Source of the DNA: Fomitopsis serialis
Taxonomy: Eukaryota; Basidiomycota; Agaricomycetes; Polyporales; Fomitopsidaceae
Assembly (NCBI RefSeq): GCF_022376445.1
Contig: NW_025955060.1
Span: 1 to 64,000, forward strand
Reading direction: 5' to 3'
DNA: 64,000 bases
The notes under the pieces were generated by a model. It saw only the letters and a program-made list of their open reading frames with translations, was not told where the DNA came from and made no database searches. The position numbers and the translations under genes were made by a program. Numbering within the stretch: position 1 is the stretch's first letter; the number at the start of each line of letters is the position of its first letter. Shown here in pieces: positions 54,737 to 64,000 of the stretch.

Positions 54737-56833
54737 GAAGTACGCATCGTGAGTGATATTGACAGTCTAGACAATTGCCAGTGCTTCCACCGCTTCCTTC
54801 ATTCGAAATCATCGAGGAAGGACGATGTTCGTGCGATCCTCGAGCTGTTCGGCTAATACCGATGGGTGGATACTCATGCTGCTGGCGCGCAGCCGGCCGT
54901 CCTCGACTCATGTCAAGTTGCCAATGGTGATCGCTGCCTTGGCTCGGATGCTCCTATCTTCACCTGCAGACTTTGAGACTTGCGACGCCACCAGTTGCAG
55001 ACGTTATAGTGATGAGATTGTACACACAATCTTCTCACTTTAGCAGCGGCAACCCGGTATAGAACCCGGGAGGACGATATTTCTCCAATACAATCCTCAT
55101 GATATGTCAGACCGTAACTCGGATTCGGTATGGTGCGAGTAATTGCATTCCGTATCTCCGCTTTATCTTAGCAGTTTACACCTCTCTTCCACCCCGGGGA
55201 CTGGGACAAACATTGAGTCAGTGATTCACGCAGAGAAATTTCATGGGATCGATGTCATTCCTTACCTCGTTTACAAGTGGTACCTGGACCTATGTCGCAT
55301 GTGCGTCCGAAGATGCTTAGTACAATTGGTGAGACTTGTTATGAATCCAGAGCGACGCTCAACATGCATCTCGTCACAGCAGGAACTGTGTACAACTCTT
55401 GGAAATAATACACATCCGTATGAACTCTATGGTTCCTTGCATGCCCGTGGCATGCGCGAAGCTGCATCAGTATCTGATACAAGATTTGTGGTGCACAATG
55501 TATGCGCATGCTCACACCGGAGATGTACCTTATTGGTACCACGAAGAAGCCTCTGTCCCGAAGTCTCCATTACGAGCTGTTGCCGTGCAAGTCAACCGCG
55601 AGAATACGATATCGTCTCGAAGTCGCGAGCATTTGGCAGGAAACAGAACACTGTTCTACCTCCATCGACCGGCAGTAAGATGTGGTATCCAACAATGCCA
55701 AGGAAGACCATATGAAGGCGTCCCCCCCGGCATCGAGACAGTGGCGGACTGCATGAAAGCTGGAACACGATCACTGTCCTGCGCCAACCGCAACAGTTGC
55801 TTATTTGGTTCTTGAATGCCCGGCAGGATGCTCAGGATATCACACGAAGAGGCGTTCACCTTGCCACAGCACGTCAAAGCTGCATGCATGCACAGGTTTA
55901 GAGGCAAGGTGCCAATGATTTTGCATTCATTTAGTTCATGCGACACTGCAGATGACATACAAAAGGCCGACATCTCGAAGACAACCCTCCACTACGTAAT
56001 CTGTTACGAAAGAGCACATCAGTAAAAGGTCATTAAAATGTGAAGCAATGAGATCAGAGGTGTCAAGTCTGGAGCCCGCCCTGCAACGCGGACGCTGCAG
56101 GTATACTCCTTGAAGAAATTCAAAAGAATGAAGCATCACAAGAGAGCCATTTCGGAATGTACTCACCAATGTCTACAGCTCACACCGCACATACAGCCAC
56201 GAGAACAGCGAATGTTCCGACAAGGAAAAAATAAACATGAGTGTCGCGCCGAACGAGAGTAAGCCCCATTCCGTTGACGAGCACCAAAGTACTCGCAATC
56301 GCATAACTGTGTCTATGAGCAACGCATCGCCCGACCGCAAGCCACGCACCCTAGCAACCGACGTGCTCATATCTTCGCACCTCGGCGCCGTCACCGAGCA
56401 CACGACCGCAAATCGCGCGGCAGACTAGAGAGAGCTAGCAGCGGGTGCTCACCAGGCAAGCAGCCTGCGCAAAGCCTTTCCCTCCGTCCTCGTCCGGTCC
56501 CGCCGTGCTTGGGGGCGGCCGCTTTCCACTGGTTGGACGAGGGTTGAGTCTGCATCTCCGGGGACTTTCCCCACAGCCAGAAGAGGAGAGCGCGAGGCTC
56601 CCTGTGCGTGAGCTGCGACGGCGATTCTTCAGACGGCGCGACGGTGAACAGAAAGAAAACGCGCGAGAACTGCAGAGGTCTATGCGCGTATTCGATCTCC
56701 GCTCAAATCTCGGCAGCAGGGTGGCGTACGCTCGACCAACGCTCGACTCTCAGCTTCGTCCAAGTTGCGTCCAAGCCTCGTTCTGCTTTCACTCTTACCA
56801 TCGTTCGTCTTCATCCTCAACGCGCCGCTGCCA
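54737..56833. other. Gene-poor tract
   Basis: 2.1 kb without a recognisable gene. A plus-strand frame of 190 residues (55143-55715) has no family resemblance. On the minus strand at 56180-56310 one frame reads as a hydrophobic segment (VYFFLVGTFAVLVAVCA) with a possible upstream start MSTSVAR, but exons could not be joined in phase. Confidence 0.35.
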
Positions 56834-58422
56834 TGTCCTCGAACGACCGCGGAGGCAAGCCAGTGGACGAATCCTCAAACTCGGCGCCGGCCAGGCCGTA
56901 CCCGATTTTCTGGTCACAGTTCCCGTCCGTCAAGATTGTCCGCCAGGCGAAAGGTGCGACGTCTCGTTCTGCTGCTCGCCGACATTGACATATATCCCAT
57001 AGGCACGCACTCGCCGAAGGTAGACGAGCGCTGCTTCACCTACTGCTCCCAGAGCGTCCGCGGTCGCCTGGAACAGCGCGAGCCCTGGTGCCGGACCTTC
57101 TGTCTCCGCCGTGTCTTCGCGCACGAAGTCCAACGCGCCATCGCCGCACACGAAGGCAAATCCGCGCCCGCGCCAGCCCGATACCCGCTCCCGCCAGAGG
57201 GCCAGCGCGTCCCGTCCCTGCTGTACATCCTCATTGGCGAGACGCAGGAGGGCCAGCAGGGCCACGCGCGGCAGCACGATGACGTGCGGTATTGGGAGGA
57301 GGGCTACTACGTCTGGCTCAGCAAGAGTCGCTGGGCGACGCAGGAGAAGCTCGACCTCATGATGCACAACATCGAGCGTCAGGCGCAGTGGGACAAGTAC
57401 AAGCAGGACAGGACCGACGCGTGGCAGCAGCAGCAACAGGAACAGGCGCGCGGCGGTCAACAACCCAAGGAGGACGCGCAAGTAGATAAGAGTCGGGCAC
57501 TGGTATCGGCACGGAGACCGTTTCCCGACATGAGGTGTGTTGCCCGTTCGTCCCTCTTACCAGAGTCGTGCCGTGTACTTTCATCCGGCCGTGCCGACGG
57601 AGCTCATTGGGACTCAATCGGTGATGCATTGGTGGATTCCCGCAAACCAAGACATGCTGCTTTCAGCAAGCAGACGATTGATAGACCGTCCCGCACAACG
57701 CGCACGGAGGGCAGGACGGCCCTTGGCGCGATGCAACCCACGAGCTGTGACTAGGCGGAATTGTTCGAGGTCTTGACGGAGCTCGAGAAAGGATTGCACA
57801 ATGGTATCCTCGAAAGGTGCCTGTTCCGCATCGCCGCAACCCAGCCGATCTCTGCGCGCACACTGCGAGAGATGGATAGGCAGTGCGCACGCAGGGGCCG
57901 GGTGGTGCAATTTCGAGAGCGGCGGCTAGCCAGGATCATTCTTAGGTCCAGCGGAGAGGACTCCTCGCCATGCTGCCGACAAGTCATCTCGGTGGTGGTA
58001 CGTTGGCGACTGTATGCACTCGAATACTATCGGGAAGTGGGTGCTCGCAGTCGCCCAAGCACACTCCGATACATATGCCTGTACTTCGCAAGAGTGCCGG
58101 TCAATATCTCCCTTGCTGGCTGTCGACTTCGGAGCACTCTGAGTATGACTGCATACTGACGATGACCTCTAGTGGCCAGTCGATCCTCCTGCCCATGCCC
58201 CCACCCTTTGCCTCCATCTGGGAGCAGATTGACCGGCTGCTCGCGCCCTCAAACAAGTTGCTCACGCTCACGCACGAGACGCTGCACTCGGGCGACCAGC
58301 TCAAGTTCGCGGGCCGCATCGTGGAGAAGGCGCAGACGGCGGAGCCGTTCGTGCTCGCGCGCAACGTCTGCACGCGGATGTGGGACAAGTGGAAGAAGGG
58401 CCCGCCGGACGACACCGCGTAG
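56834..58422 (+). CDS. Conserved-looking hypothetical protein
   Basis: Not recognised. Exon 1 (MSSNDRGGKPVDESSNSAPA then YPIFWSQFPSVKIVRQAK) is joined by a clean GT-AG intron to exon 2 (GTHSPKVDERCFTYCSQSVR, RTFCLRRVFAHEVQRAIAAH, VPSLLYILIGETQEGQQGHA, YWEEGYYVWLSKSRWATQEK, then a Gln-rich helix). Later exons probably include SRAVYFHPAVPTELIGTQS, ELFEVLTELEKGLHN and the last exon GQSILLPMPPPFASIWEQID to GPPDDTA at 58422. At least two junctions do not keep phase, consistent with missing bases as elsewhere. The cysteine- and aromatic-rich exon 2 and the soluble helical C-terminus indicate a real protein; no function can be named. Confidence 0.65.
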
Positions 58423-58701
58423 TCGCGCGTAGACGAGGAAGAAGTGTAAGCTACAATACGGCCGGGATACGGACATATAGAGGTATCGATATACAACATA
58501 GAGCAGAGCGATAAATAATGCGGAAGGTCGTGCAGGTCGAATGTGGGTACGCTGTCATGCCCGTCCACGAGGTCCCATCTCAATCATAGCAAGTCAAAGT
58601 AAGCAGCAGCAATCGCACAGCGTGAGAGTGATCTTCCTCCTTCCTTCCTTCCCCCATCCCCGTCGGGCCCGCCAAGCCCTTCTCGTCGCCCCCACGATGC
58701 A

Positions 58702-60611
58702 TCACTTCCCCCGCGATCGCACGCTCCTCGCATCCCCGTCCGGCACAAACTCCGCACCAAACTCGAGCGGGGGCAGCGGGGCGAGTGGGGGAAGCTGGCG
58801 AGGCATGGACCGCTCGCTCATCACGCTGCTCGACCGTGTGCGCGTCGACGCGCTGAGGCTCGACTGCCGGCTGACCGCGCCCGCGTGCACGAACGGCGAC
58901 GCGGGGAGCGGCCGGAGCGCGGGGCTGTCGCGCTTCCTGACGATCGGGGGGAGGTGCTGGTGCGACTGGGCCTCGTGCTGGGTGTGTGACTGCGACTGCG
59001 AGTGTGGCCGTGCGCCGGCGGGCGCGCCGGGGACGGGGAGCGGCCGGATGGGGCGCGCGGAGGGCGGGGGCGAGAGCGGGGACGGCGAGCCCGTGAACGG
59101 CGGCGGGCTGCGCTCGAGCTGCATGCTCCTCCGGCGCTGCCACGTCGACGGGCCCGCCTCGCCGTACTCTGGGATGCGTGGCTGCACGCTCGCGTGCGTC
59201 GCGCCGTGGCTGGGCGTGCCGGATCGCGTCGCGGTCCCGTGCGACGTGGGGTGAGTACTGCCCTGGGTGGCTGTGGCGGACGAGGGGTGGCGGTGGCGCA
59301 GCTCGGTCGTGGTCATGCTCATGCGGCGGGCAGCGTCGGCCGGTCGCTCCGTGGGCGAGAGGTCGGGTATCGGGGCGAGAGAGACGGAGCTCGCACGCGA
59401 GCGGGACGCAGGGACGGCCAAGGAGGGGTATCGGTGCGTGCTCGCGGACGCATGCGCGGACTGCGTGCCCGAGAGGAGGCTGGTCTGGAAGGCGGCGGTG
59501 AGCGGGACGGCCGTCGTCGTCGACGAGCGGGGGCGATAGGTGATGGCAGAGGGCGCGGTATGACTGGCGGTGACGCTCGGGCGTCGTCTGGTTGTGCTGC
59601 CGCGGAAGTTTGGTTCGTATTGATCAGGCGAGGACGGCGGCGATGGTAGTTGCCGCAATGGGGGCGGACCGGCGCTGGGGGTGCCATCCTCGATGAGGGG
59701 CTCCATGCCTGTGCGCGCGGTGCCCGGCCGGGAACGGCTCGCACCCCTGGACATGGTGAAGACGGGCGAGACGGGGCTGAGGGGGTACATGCCAACATGG
59801 AGGGCAGCGTCCGAGCTGGTTGCGGGCATAGATGAGTACGACCCTCCTCCAGGAGCTGTGCTGGCGCCAATCTTGGACGGGAGCCCCGGGGGCGTCGGAC
59901 TGAGTTTCAACGCCCCCGCTGACATTTGGGCGTCGTCGACCTCCTGTTGCCGTCCCGTGTCGCCGCGGTCCATGTCCGGGTCGTCGAGGCCGGGGTGCGA
60001 GGTGGTGGCGGCGTCGGTGCGGAAGGAGTATAGGCCGGCCTCTTGAAGTGAATCAACGCTTGTGTTCTTCGAGCGGAGATCTGACCAGCTTATGGTCGAC
60101 ACTGGATCGATGAGGGGCAGGAGCACGTCCGGACCGGCTGGGATCTCGAGCTGCTGCATCTTTTGATGACGGGAAGATGATCGCCGAGAAGGAAGTATTC
60201 CACTCTCCACGTCCTCCCGGCCGCCCATACGCCTGCGCCTCCGCCCTTGGCGCCGCGCAACGGGAACGACAACGACCACGAGCAGAGCGATCAGCGCCAT
60301 CCCGCCCAAAACGCCCAGCACAACGCCGCTGTTGACTGAGCGCGTCTGCCCATCTCCGGGAGCCTAATGGCGAGCTGATTAGCGCTGTCTCTTCTCGGAC
60401 GTGAAACTCGGACTCACGCAGTTTGCGCATTCGGGTCTGATCATGGACGTAAACGGTCGTAAGTACTTACAAAGACGCGTTGTCTGGCCTCGTGAGTGCT
60501 GCAATAATCGTTGTGGGCGACGTGAAGAAGATTGAGGAGATGCGGCGTGCGCTGGACACGCCCTCTATACGTGCTACGACGCTCGGCCCCCCACTCGCCA
60601 CTGAGACCCAC
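58702..60611 (-). CDS. Single-pass membrane protein with long Ser/Pro-rich cytosolic tail
   Basis: The main exon (60377-58702) encodes APGDGQTRSVNSGVVLGVL then GGMALIALLVVVVVPVARR (one membrane helix followed by the basic stop-transfer RRQGRRRRRMGGRE). About 490 hydrophilic residues follow, rich in Ser, Pro, Thr and Arg and predicted disordered, ending RSVRSRGK at 58702. An upstream exon (60611-60475) reads IISSIFFTSPTTIIAAL-type sequence ending TRPDNASL at a GTAAGT donor. The true N-terminus, expected to be a short extracellular domain with a signal peptide, was not located. The architecture matches mushroom sensor- or adhesin-like membrane proteins, but no family domain is visible. Confidence 0.65.
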
Positions 60612-60676
60612 CTGCATGTAAGCGCATGACGCTACCTGCACTTGCTCACCTCCACGCGAAGGGCGCGCGAGTAGAG

Positions 60677-61797
60677 ATGGAGCAGAGCTACAGCAGGCGC
60701 CGCAGCCCAGTGGTGTGTTCCCATAACAGGCAGCTGTTGTTCTCACCGCGAGCATATCTACCAGACGCACACTGCATGGGCAGCGGCCAACTGCAGGTGT
60801 CCCGTTCTGCGACTCATGACCACCCGCACGCCGGCGAACGTCCGACATCACGCCAGTCAGAGAAGCTTTTCGGCCTGGCAGATTATCGTCGCATCGGTAT
60901 GCACGCGTCTCACAGCGAAGCAGAGCCTATAGTCGCAGAACTGATTCAGGTGAGCATATGATGATGGAATGCGTCGCCAGCGGACACTGACCTTGTGGGT
61001 GGACGGGTGAGTTCATCCACCCGCGACTCGCAGCATCAGCGAAACCCTCTCCTTCGTCCGTGATGAACAGTCTTCAAAGCGCCATATCAGGGCAATTAGA
61101 AGTCTCCCCGGCCACGCACAACAGTGCACAACGCAGCAGAACCGTCCAGCGTGGCCTGTGCATCGCCTCGCCACGCTCTCATCACATCCTGGAATCTTTG
61201 TTCATCAAGGGCGTGGCCAATCAGCGATCACAGAAAGGTCAGTCAACGTGACCGCGGAGAATGTACTTACTGTATAACAGGGACATCGAGACCGCTGGAC
61301 GCACTTCTCGCACTGACTTTGCAAAGAAGCCCGTCGAGCCCGAGGGTCGGGATGAGGTGAGTTCCACATAACTTCTTCTGCTCGATTGACAGATAATTTC
61401 CCGTCGACGCCAGCGCGTAGGATCGCAGTGCGCGTGCTGTGTTCTATGTGCACGAGATACACGTAGAATCTGGCTTCCACCGAAGGCTGACCGCCATGAC
61501 GGTGTCTCGTTCAACGATAATAGTCGTGTTCGTGATACACGCAGCAGGTTGTAGTCCGACGTCAGCCTCGGGTTCGAGGTGGCAGGGCGCTTGCAATCCG
61601 AAGCTCTGCAATCTGCATTCTGGGAAGTAGAGGGACGCCCAGGAAAGCGGACAGCGGTAGTCAAGCAACTGCTGAATGAGGCCCCGAATGGGAGCACACA
61701 TCTGATTTCCCCAGCAGTGTGGAATTGGGAACCTGGCATCTCTTCAACACTGGCATATCCGCGGCTTGGGCAGCAACTTCTCTCCTCGACAAGGTAG
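60677..61797 (+). CDS. Possible multi-exon gene, unrecognised
   Basis: A chain of plus-strand open segments linked by splice consensus: MEQSYSRRRSPVVCSHNRQL, then SEKLFGLADYRRIGMHASHS to IVAELIQ, RTLTLWVDG, ISETLSFVRDEQSSKRHIRA to ITER, DIETAGRTSRTDFAKKPVEP, DRSARAVFYVHEIHVESGFH, and, after one presumed missing base near 61558, EVAGRLQSEALQSAFWEVEG to the stop at 61797. Phases agree at most junctions. There is no family match, and base composition alone can give long open frames here, so this is tentative. It would be divergent from the membrane-protein gene and convergent with the mitochondrial carrier. Confidence 0.3.
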
Positions 61798-61967
61798 TCA
61801 CAAGAGCAAGCAGAATAGGCATCGCCCTGACAATACACTCCTTCGTATGCATGTATGAGGAAGCCGCACCTTCCGCCGGGAGGGCAGGACCACTGAATCA
61901 AACCTCTGATAGCATCCGCTCGCCAGACTCCATTTCCTTCAAGTGGTATACCTGAGCCAACCGGAGC

Positions 61968-63373
61968 TCACACGCCCGTCACTTCCAGCAGATACTCTAA
62001 CGGAAGACATCACCATGAGTCAAGAAGCTATCGTCGGACGCACACCAGCGGCACTCACCTCTCGTCAGCTCAAATGCAGCAAACGTACTCGCGGCGGCAG
62101 GTATGCTTCACAGACGCGCATGAGTATCACGCCACAACCCGTAATCACACTTCGTACCTTCGCAGGACTGCGCAGATAGATGGGCACGGACAGTCAATCA
62201 GCGCAAGGCTCGTGCTGCTCATCGATGAGACACGTACGCGACGGAGAAAGCCCACGAAACAGCCCGGTCCTACAGGAAGTGAACGTTTCAGCGGAAGGAG
62301 GCCGCATCAGCACACAGGGACGCCCACCATCCGCTCTCCGATACAATGGCCTTCAGCTCGCGTGCGATGTATTGGACCGGCGTACCCGTGGGCGGCGTCG
62401 CCCGGAGCTGTACGCGGGACTTGACGACATCTGCGCAACGCGTCAGCGGGGTCGATGCTTGAATGCACGCGGGGGATCATCACCACCCACCCAGCGGATA
62501 GCACGCCAGCCAATATGCAATCTGCAACCCGGTCAGCCGAGCGTCCCGACGAGCGACGGGCGACTCACCCCGCCCGTAGAACCGCTCGCGAGCAGGGCCC
62601 ACACCGGAATCTGACTCCCATACCTCTGCGCGAAGTTGCGCTTCGAAAACTCAAACGCTGGTAATAGATAATCAGACGGTCGCCGCACGGGTACGGCTCG
62701 CATCCACCCGGTCGTGCTCACCTGTATAAAACCTGCACCACGCCGCGCGTGGGATCTCGAGAGCTCAGCGGAGCAGAACACCGCGGAGCACCGGTGCAAC
62801 TCACCCAGCATAGGCCGGAATTTCCCTCGCCACGGTTACCTGCCCATGGACCATCATCGCTCAATAAGTTCCGTCGAGGACAGGGATACCAACGAGATGC
62901 GCGCACCCAATACCCGCGCATGACGCCCTTCCTGAGCCCCCACTCTCGCCACATCTCCTGCATAACAGCGCGCAATCGCTTGTCGCCCGGCATGCCATAC
63001 TGGCCCTGCATCCGCACCTTGAACATCTCCACTGCGGCGGCGGCATTTACCGTCAGTTCTCCTCGCATCCCACGAAGACGGCCGCACACACCTGGGCTGG
63101 CGAGGATCGCGTTCGCCGCGCCCGCGAGCGCGCCGGCGGCCGCGATTTCCTTGAGGGACAGCTGGGGGAACGGCGAGATGATCCGCTTCGAGACGCCGTA
63201 CGCGGCGAACAGGAGCGAGTTCACACCTGAGATGCCGACGAGCGGGCTCGCCATGCCTGCAATCGTTCGGTCACTGCGTTAGGCGATCATTGACTGCATC
63301 AGATCTCCGGCGACGGACCTTTGTAGAGCGCGAAGAAGCCCTCCTTGCGAACCGTCTGCGCGAGAATGTCCAT
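61968..63373 (-). CDS. Mitochondrial carrier protein, N-terminal part not found
   Basis: Inner-membrane solute carrier (SLC25 family). Exons chain as MDILAQTVRKEGFFALYK / GMASPLVGISGVNSLLFAAY to GALAGAANAILASP / VEMFKVRMQGQYGMPGDKRL to GVMRGYW / VTVAREIPAYAG / an 11-nt microexon (62722-62732, FYT) / FEFSKRNFAQRYGSQIPVWA to GSTGG / IAYWLACYPLD / VVKSRVQLRATPPTGTPVQY / TGLFRGLSPS / a 10-nt microexon (62158-62167, LLR) / SIPAAASTFAAFELTR / EYLLEVTGV, stop at 61968. Repeats 2 and 3 with their P-x-E/D-x-F/V-K signatures are complete. Repeat 1 is represented only by its end; the first helix and first signature are not seen in the 440 bp upstream. The real start may be missed, or the gene may be truncated. 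Confidence 0.8.
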
Positions 63374-63810
63374 GGGCCCTTTCTGAGTGGAGTTAGCAGT
63401 CGGGCTCGCACGCGTCATTTGTCTGATAGTACGGTATCTCCAAGGGGACCTCGGGGGAAAACAGCATCGTACGTGCCGCTAAGGAAAACGGCGAGAAAGA
63501 TCGAAGAGTATATCCGGACAGGTGAGAGTCCGTAATACGTCATGCACGATTGTAAACCAGATACTGAACAGTCCTGCGAGTGCGGACGCTGATCATGCAT
63601 GCCATAGATCAACCACGGCTGTCGCCTTTATCCCACTCATCACCTGCAACAGTCCTACCGCAGGCATAGACTCGGATAGCATTGACATGAGACGAACAGA
63701 GAGGAAGGGGACATGCGCTGACTGGGCACACACGTCCAACGACAGGTGGTATGCATCAACGCACAGACGGCCGCGGCAGATACATCTCTGCCACTGGAAT
63801 GATAGGGTGG

Positions 63811-64000
63811 TCAACAGCGTCCCATTTTCTCGTACTCCTTGACATGCTGCACGCCAGGAAGTGTCTTCCTGGTCCACTCCGCTTAGACAATCCAGACCAC
63901 TAGATTGCTGCTGCCTTCCTCGTACGGATAAATGAGATGAAGAAAGACGACTCACAAACATACCCTCTGTCACGCGAGGACGGTGGGCGTAAGTCCGGGG
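63811..64000 (-). CDS. 3' end of an unidentified gene entering from the right edge
   Basis: The last exon (63881-63811) reads EWTRKTLPGVQHVKEYEKMG then RC and a stop. It is joined by a GTGAGT intron to an upstream segment at the window edge (RPPSSRDRGYV). The charged C-terminus has no domain to name. Only the splice signals and open frame support it. Confidence 0.45.

Noticed and set aside
55143..55715. 190-residue plus-strand frame
   Set aside because: Unlike secure genes here it has no intron signals in phase, no hydrophobic core pattern and no family resemblance.
61239..61901. 220-residue minus-strand frame
   Set aside because: No recognisable domain; it is not continuous with the carrier or the membrane-protein gene, and the opposite strand has a better splice-linked chain.

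Overview
The window is nuclear DNA from a filamentous basidiomycete, most likely an Agaricomycete. Nearly every recognisable gene is cut by many short introns (about 40-70 nt, GT-AG with a few GC-AG), both strands carry genes, and there are no operons. The families present fit a wood- or litter-associated mushroom: an HSPA12-like Hsp70, F-box proteins, a DUF300 protein, GH30, GT49, allantoate-permease-type transporters and a DUF3328/UstYa protein.

Layout. 0-13 kb: 5' part of Elongator subunit ELP1 (-), 2-hydroxyacid dehydrogenase copy 1 (-), Hsp70-like ATPase (-), coiled-coil protein (+), a small inverted-repeat element, a squalene-monooxygenase-like relic, F-box protein 1 (-), dehydrogenase copy 2 (-). 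13-17 kb: gene-poor tract with long inverted arms around a 305-bp duplication. 17-20.3 kb: a divergent pair formed by a secreted precursor with six FTYGY-type repeats separated by dibasic ERR sites, and a UstYa-family oxidase gene. 21-30 kb: DUF300 transporter-like protein, a possible tiny cysteine peptide gene, F-box protein 2, GT49 glycosyltransferase. 31-46 kb: MFS transporter 1, dehydrogenase copy 3, GH30 glycosidase, a microbial-type PARG-domain protein with an altered active-site motif, MFS transporter 2. 47-64 kb: RRM protein, ERV14/cornichon, cupin, M20 carboxypeptidase, a conserved unknown, a single-pass membrane protein, a mitochondrial carrier and the 3' end of one further gene.

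The most interesting part is 17.0-20.3 kb. The pairing of a Kex2-type repeat precursor with a UstYa protein is the hallmark of dikaritin RiPP pathways (ustiloxin, phomopsin, asperipin-2a), known best from Ascomycota. The repeat core F-[ST]-Y-G-Y resembles the tyrosine-rich asperipin-2a core. This looks like a basidiomycete RiPP locus not described under any name I know; product and chemistry are inferred.

A second window-wide observation is that at least fourteen otherwise convincing genes or exons need one extra base, usually inside a short homopolymer, to stay in frame. I found no case needing a base removed. This points to residual long-read consensus errors rather than mass pseudogenisation, so the frameshifted genes are annotated as genes with the break noted. 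Exon boundaries were inferred by eye from splice consensus and protein family continuity.
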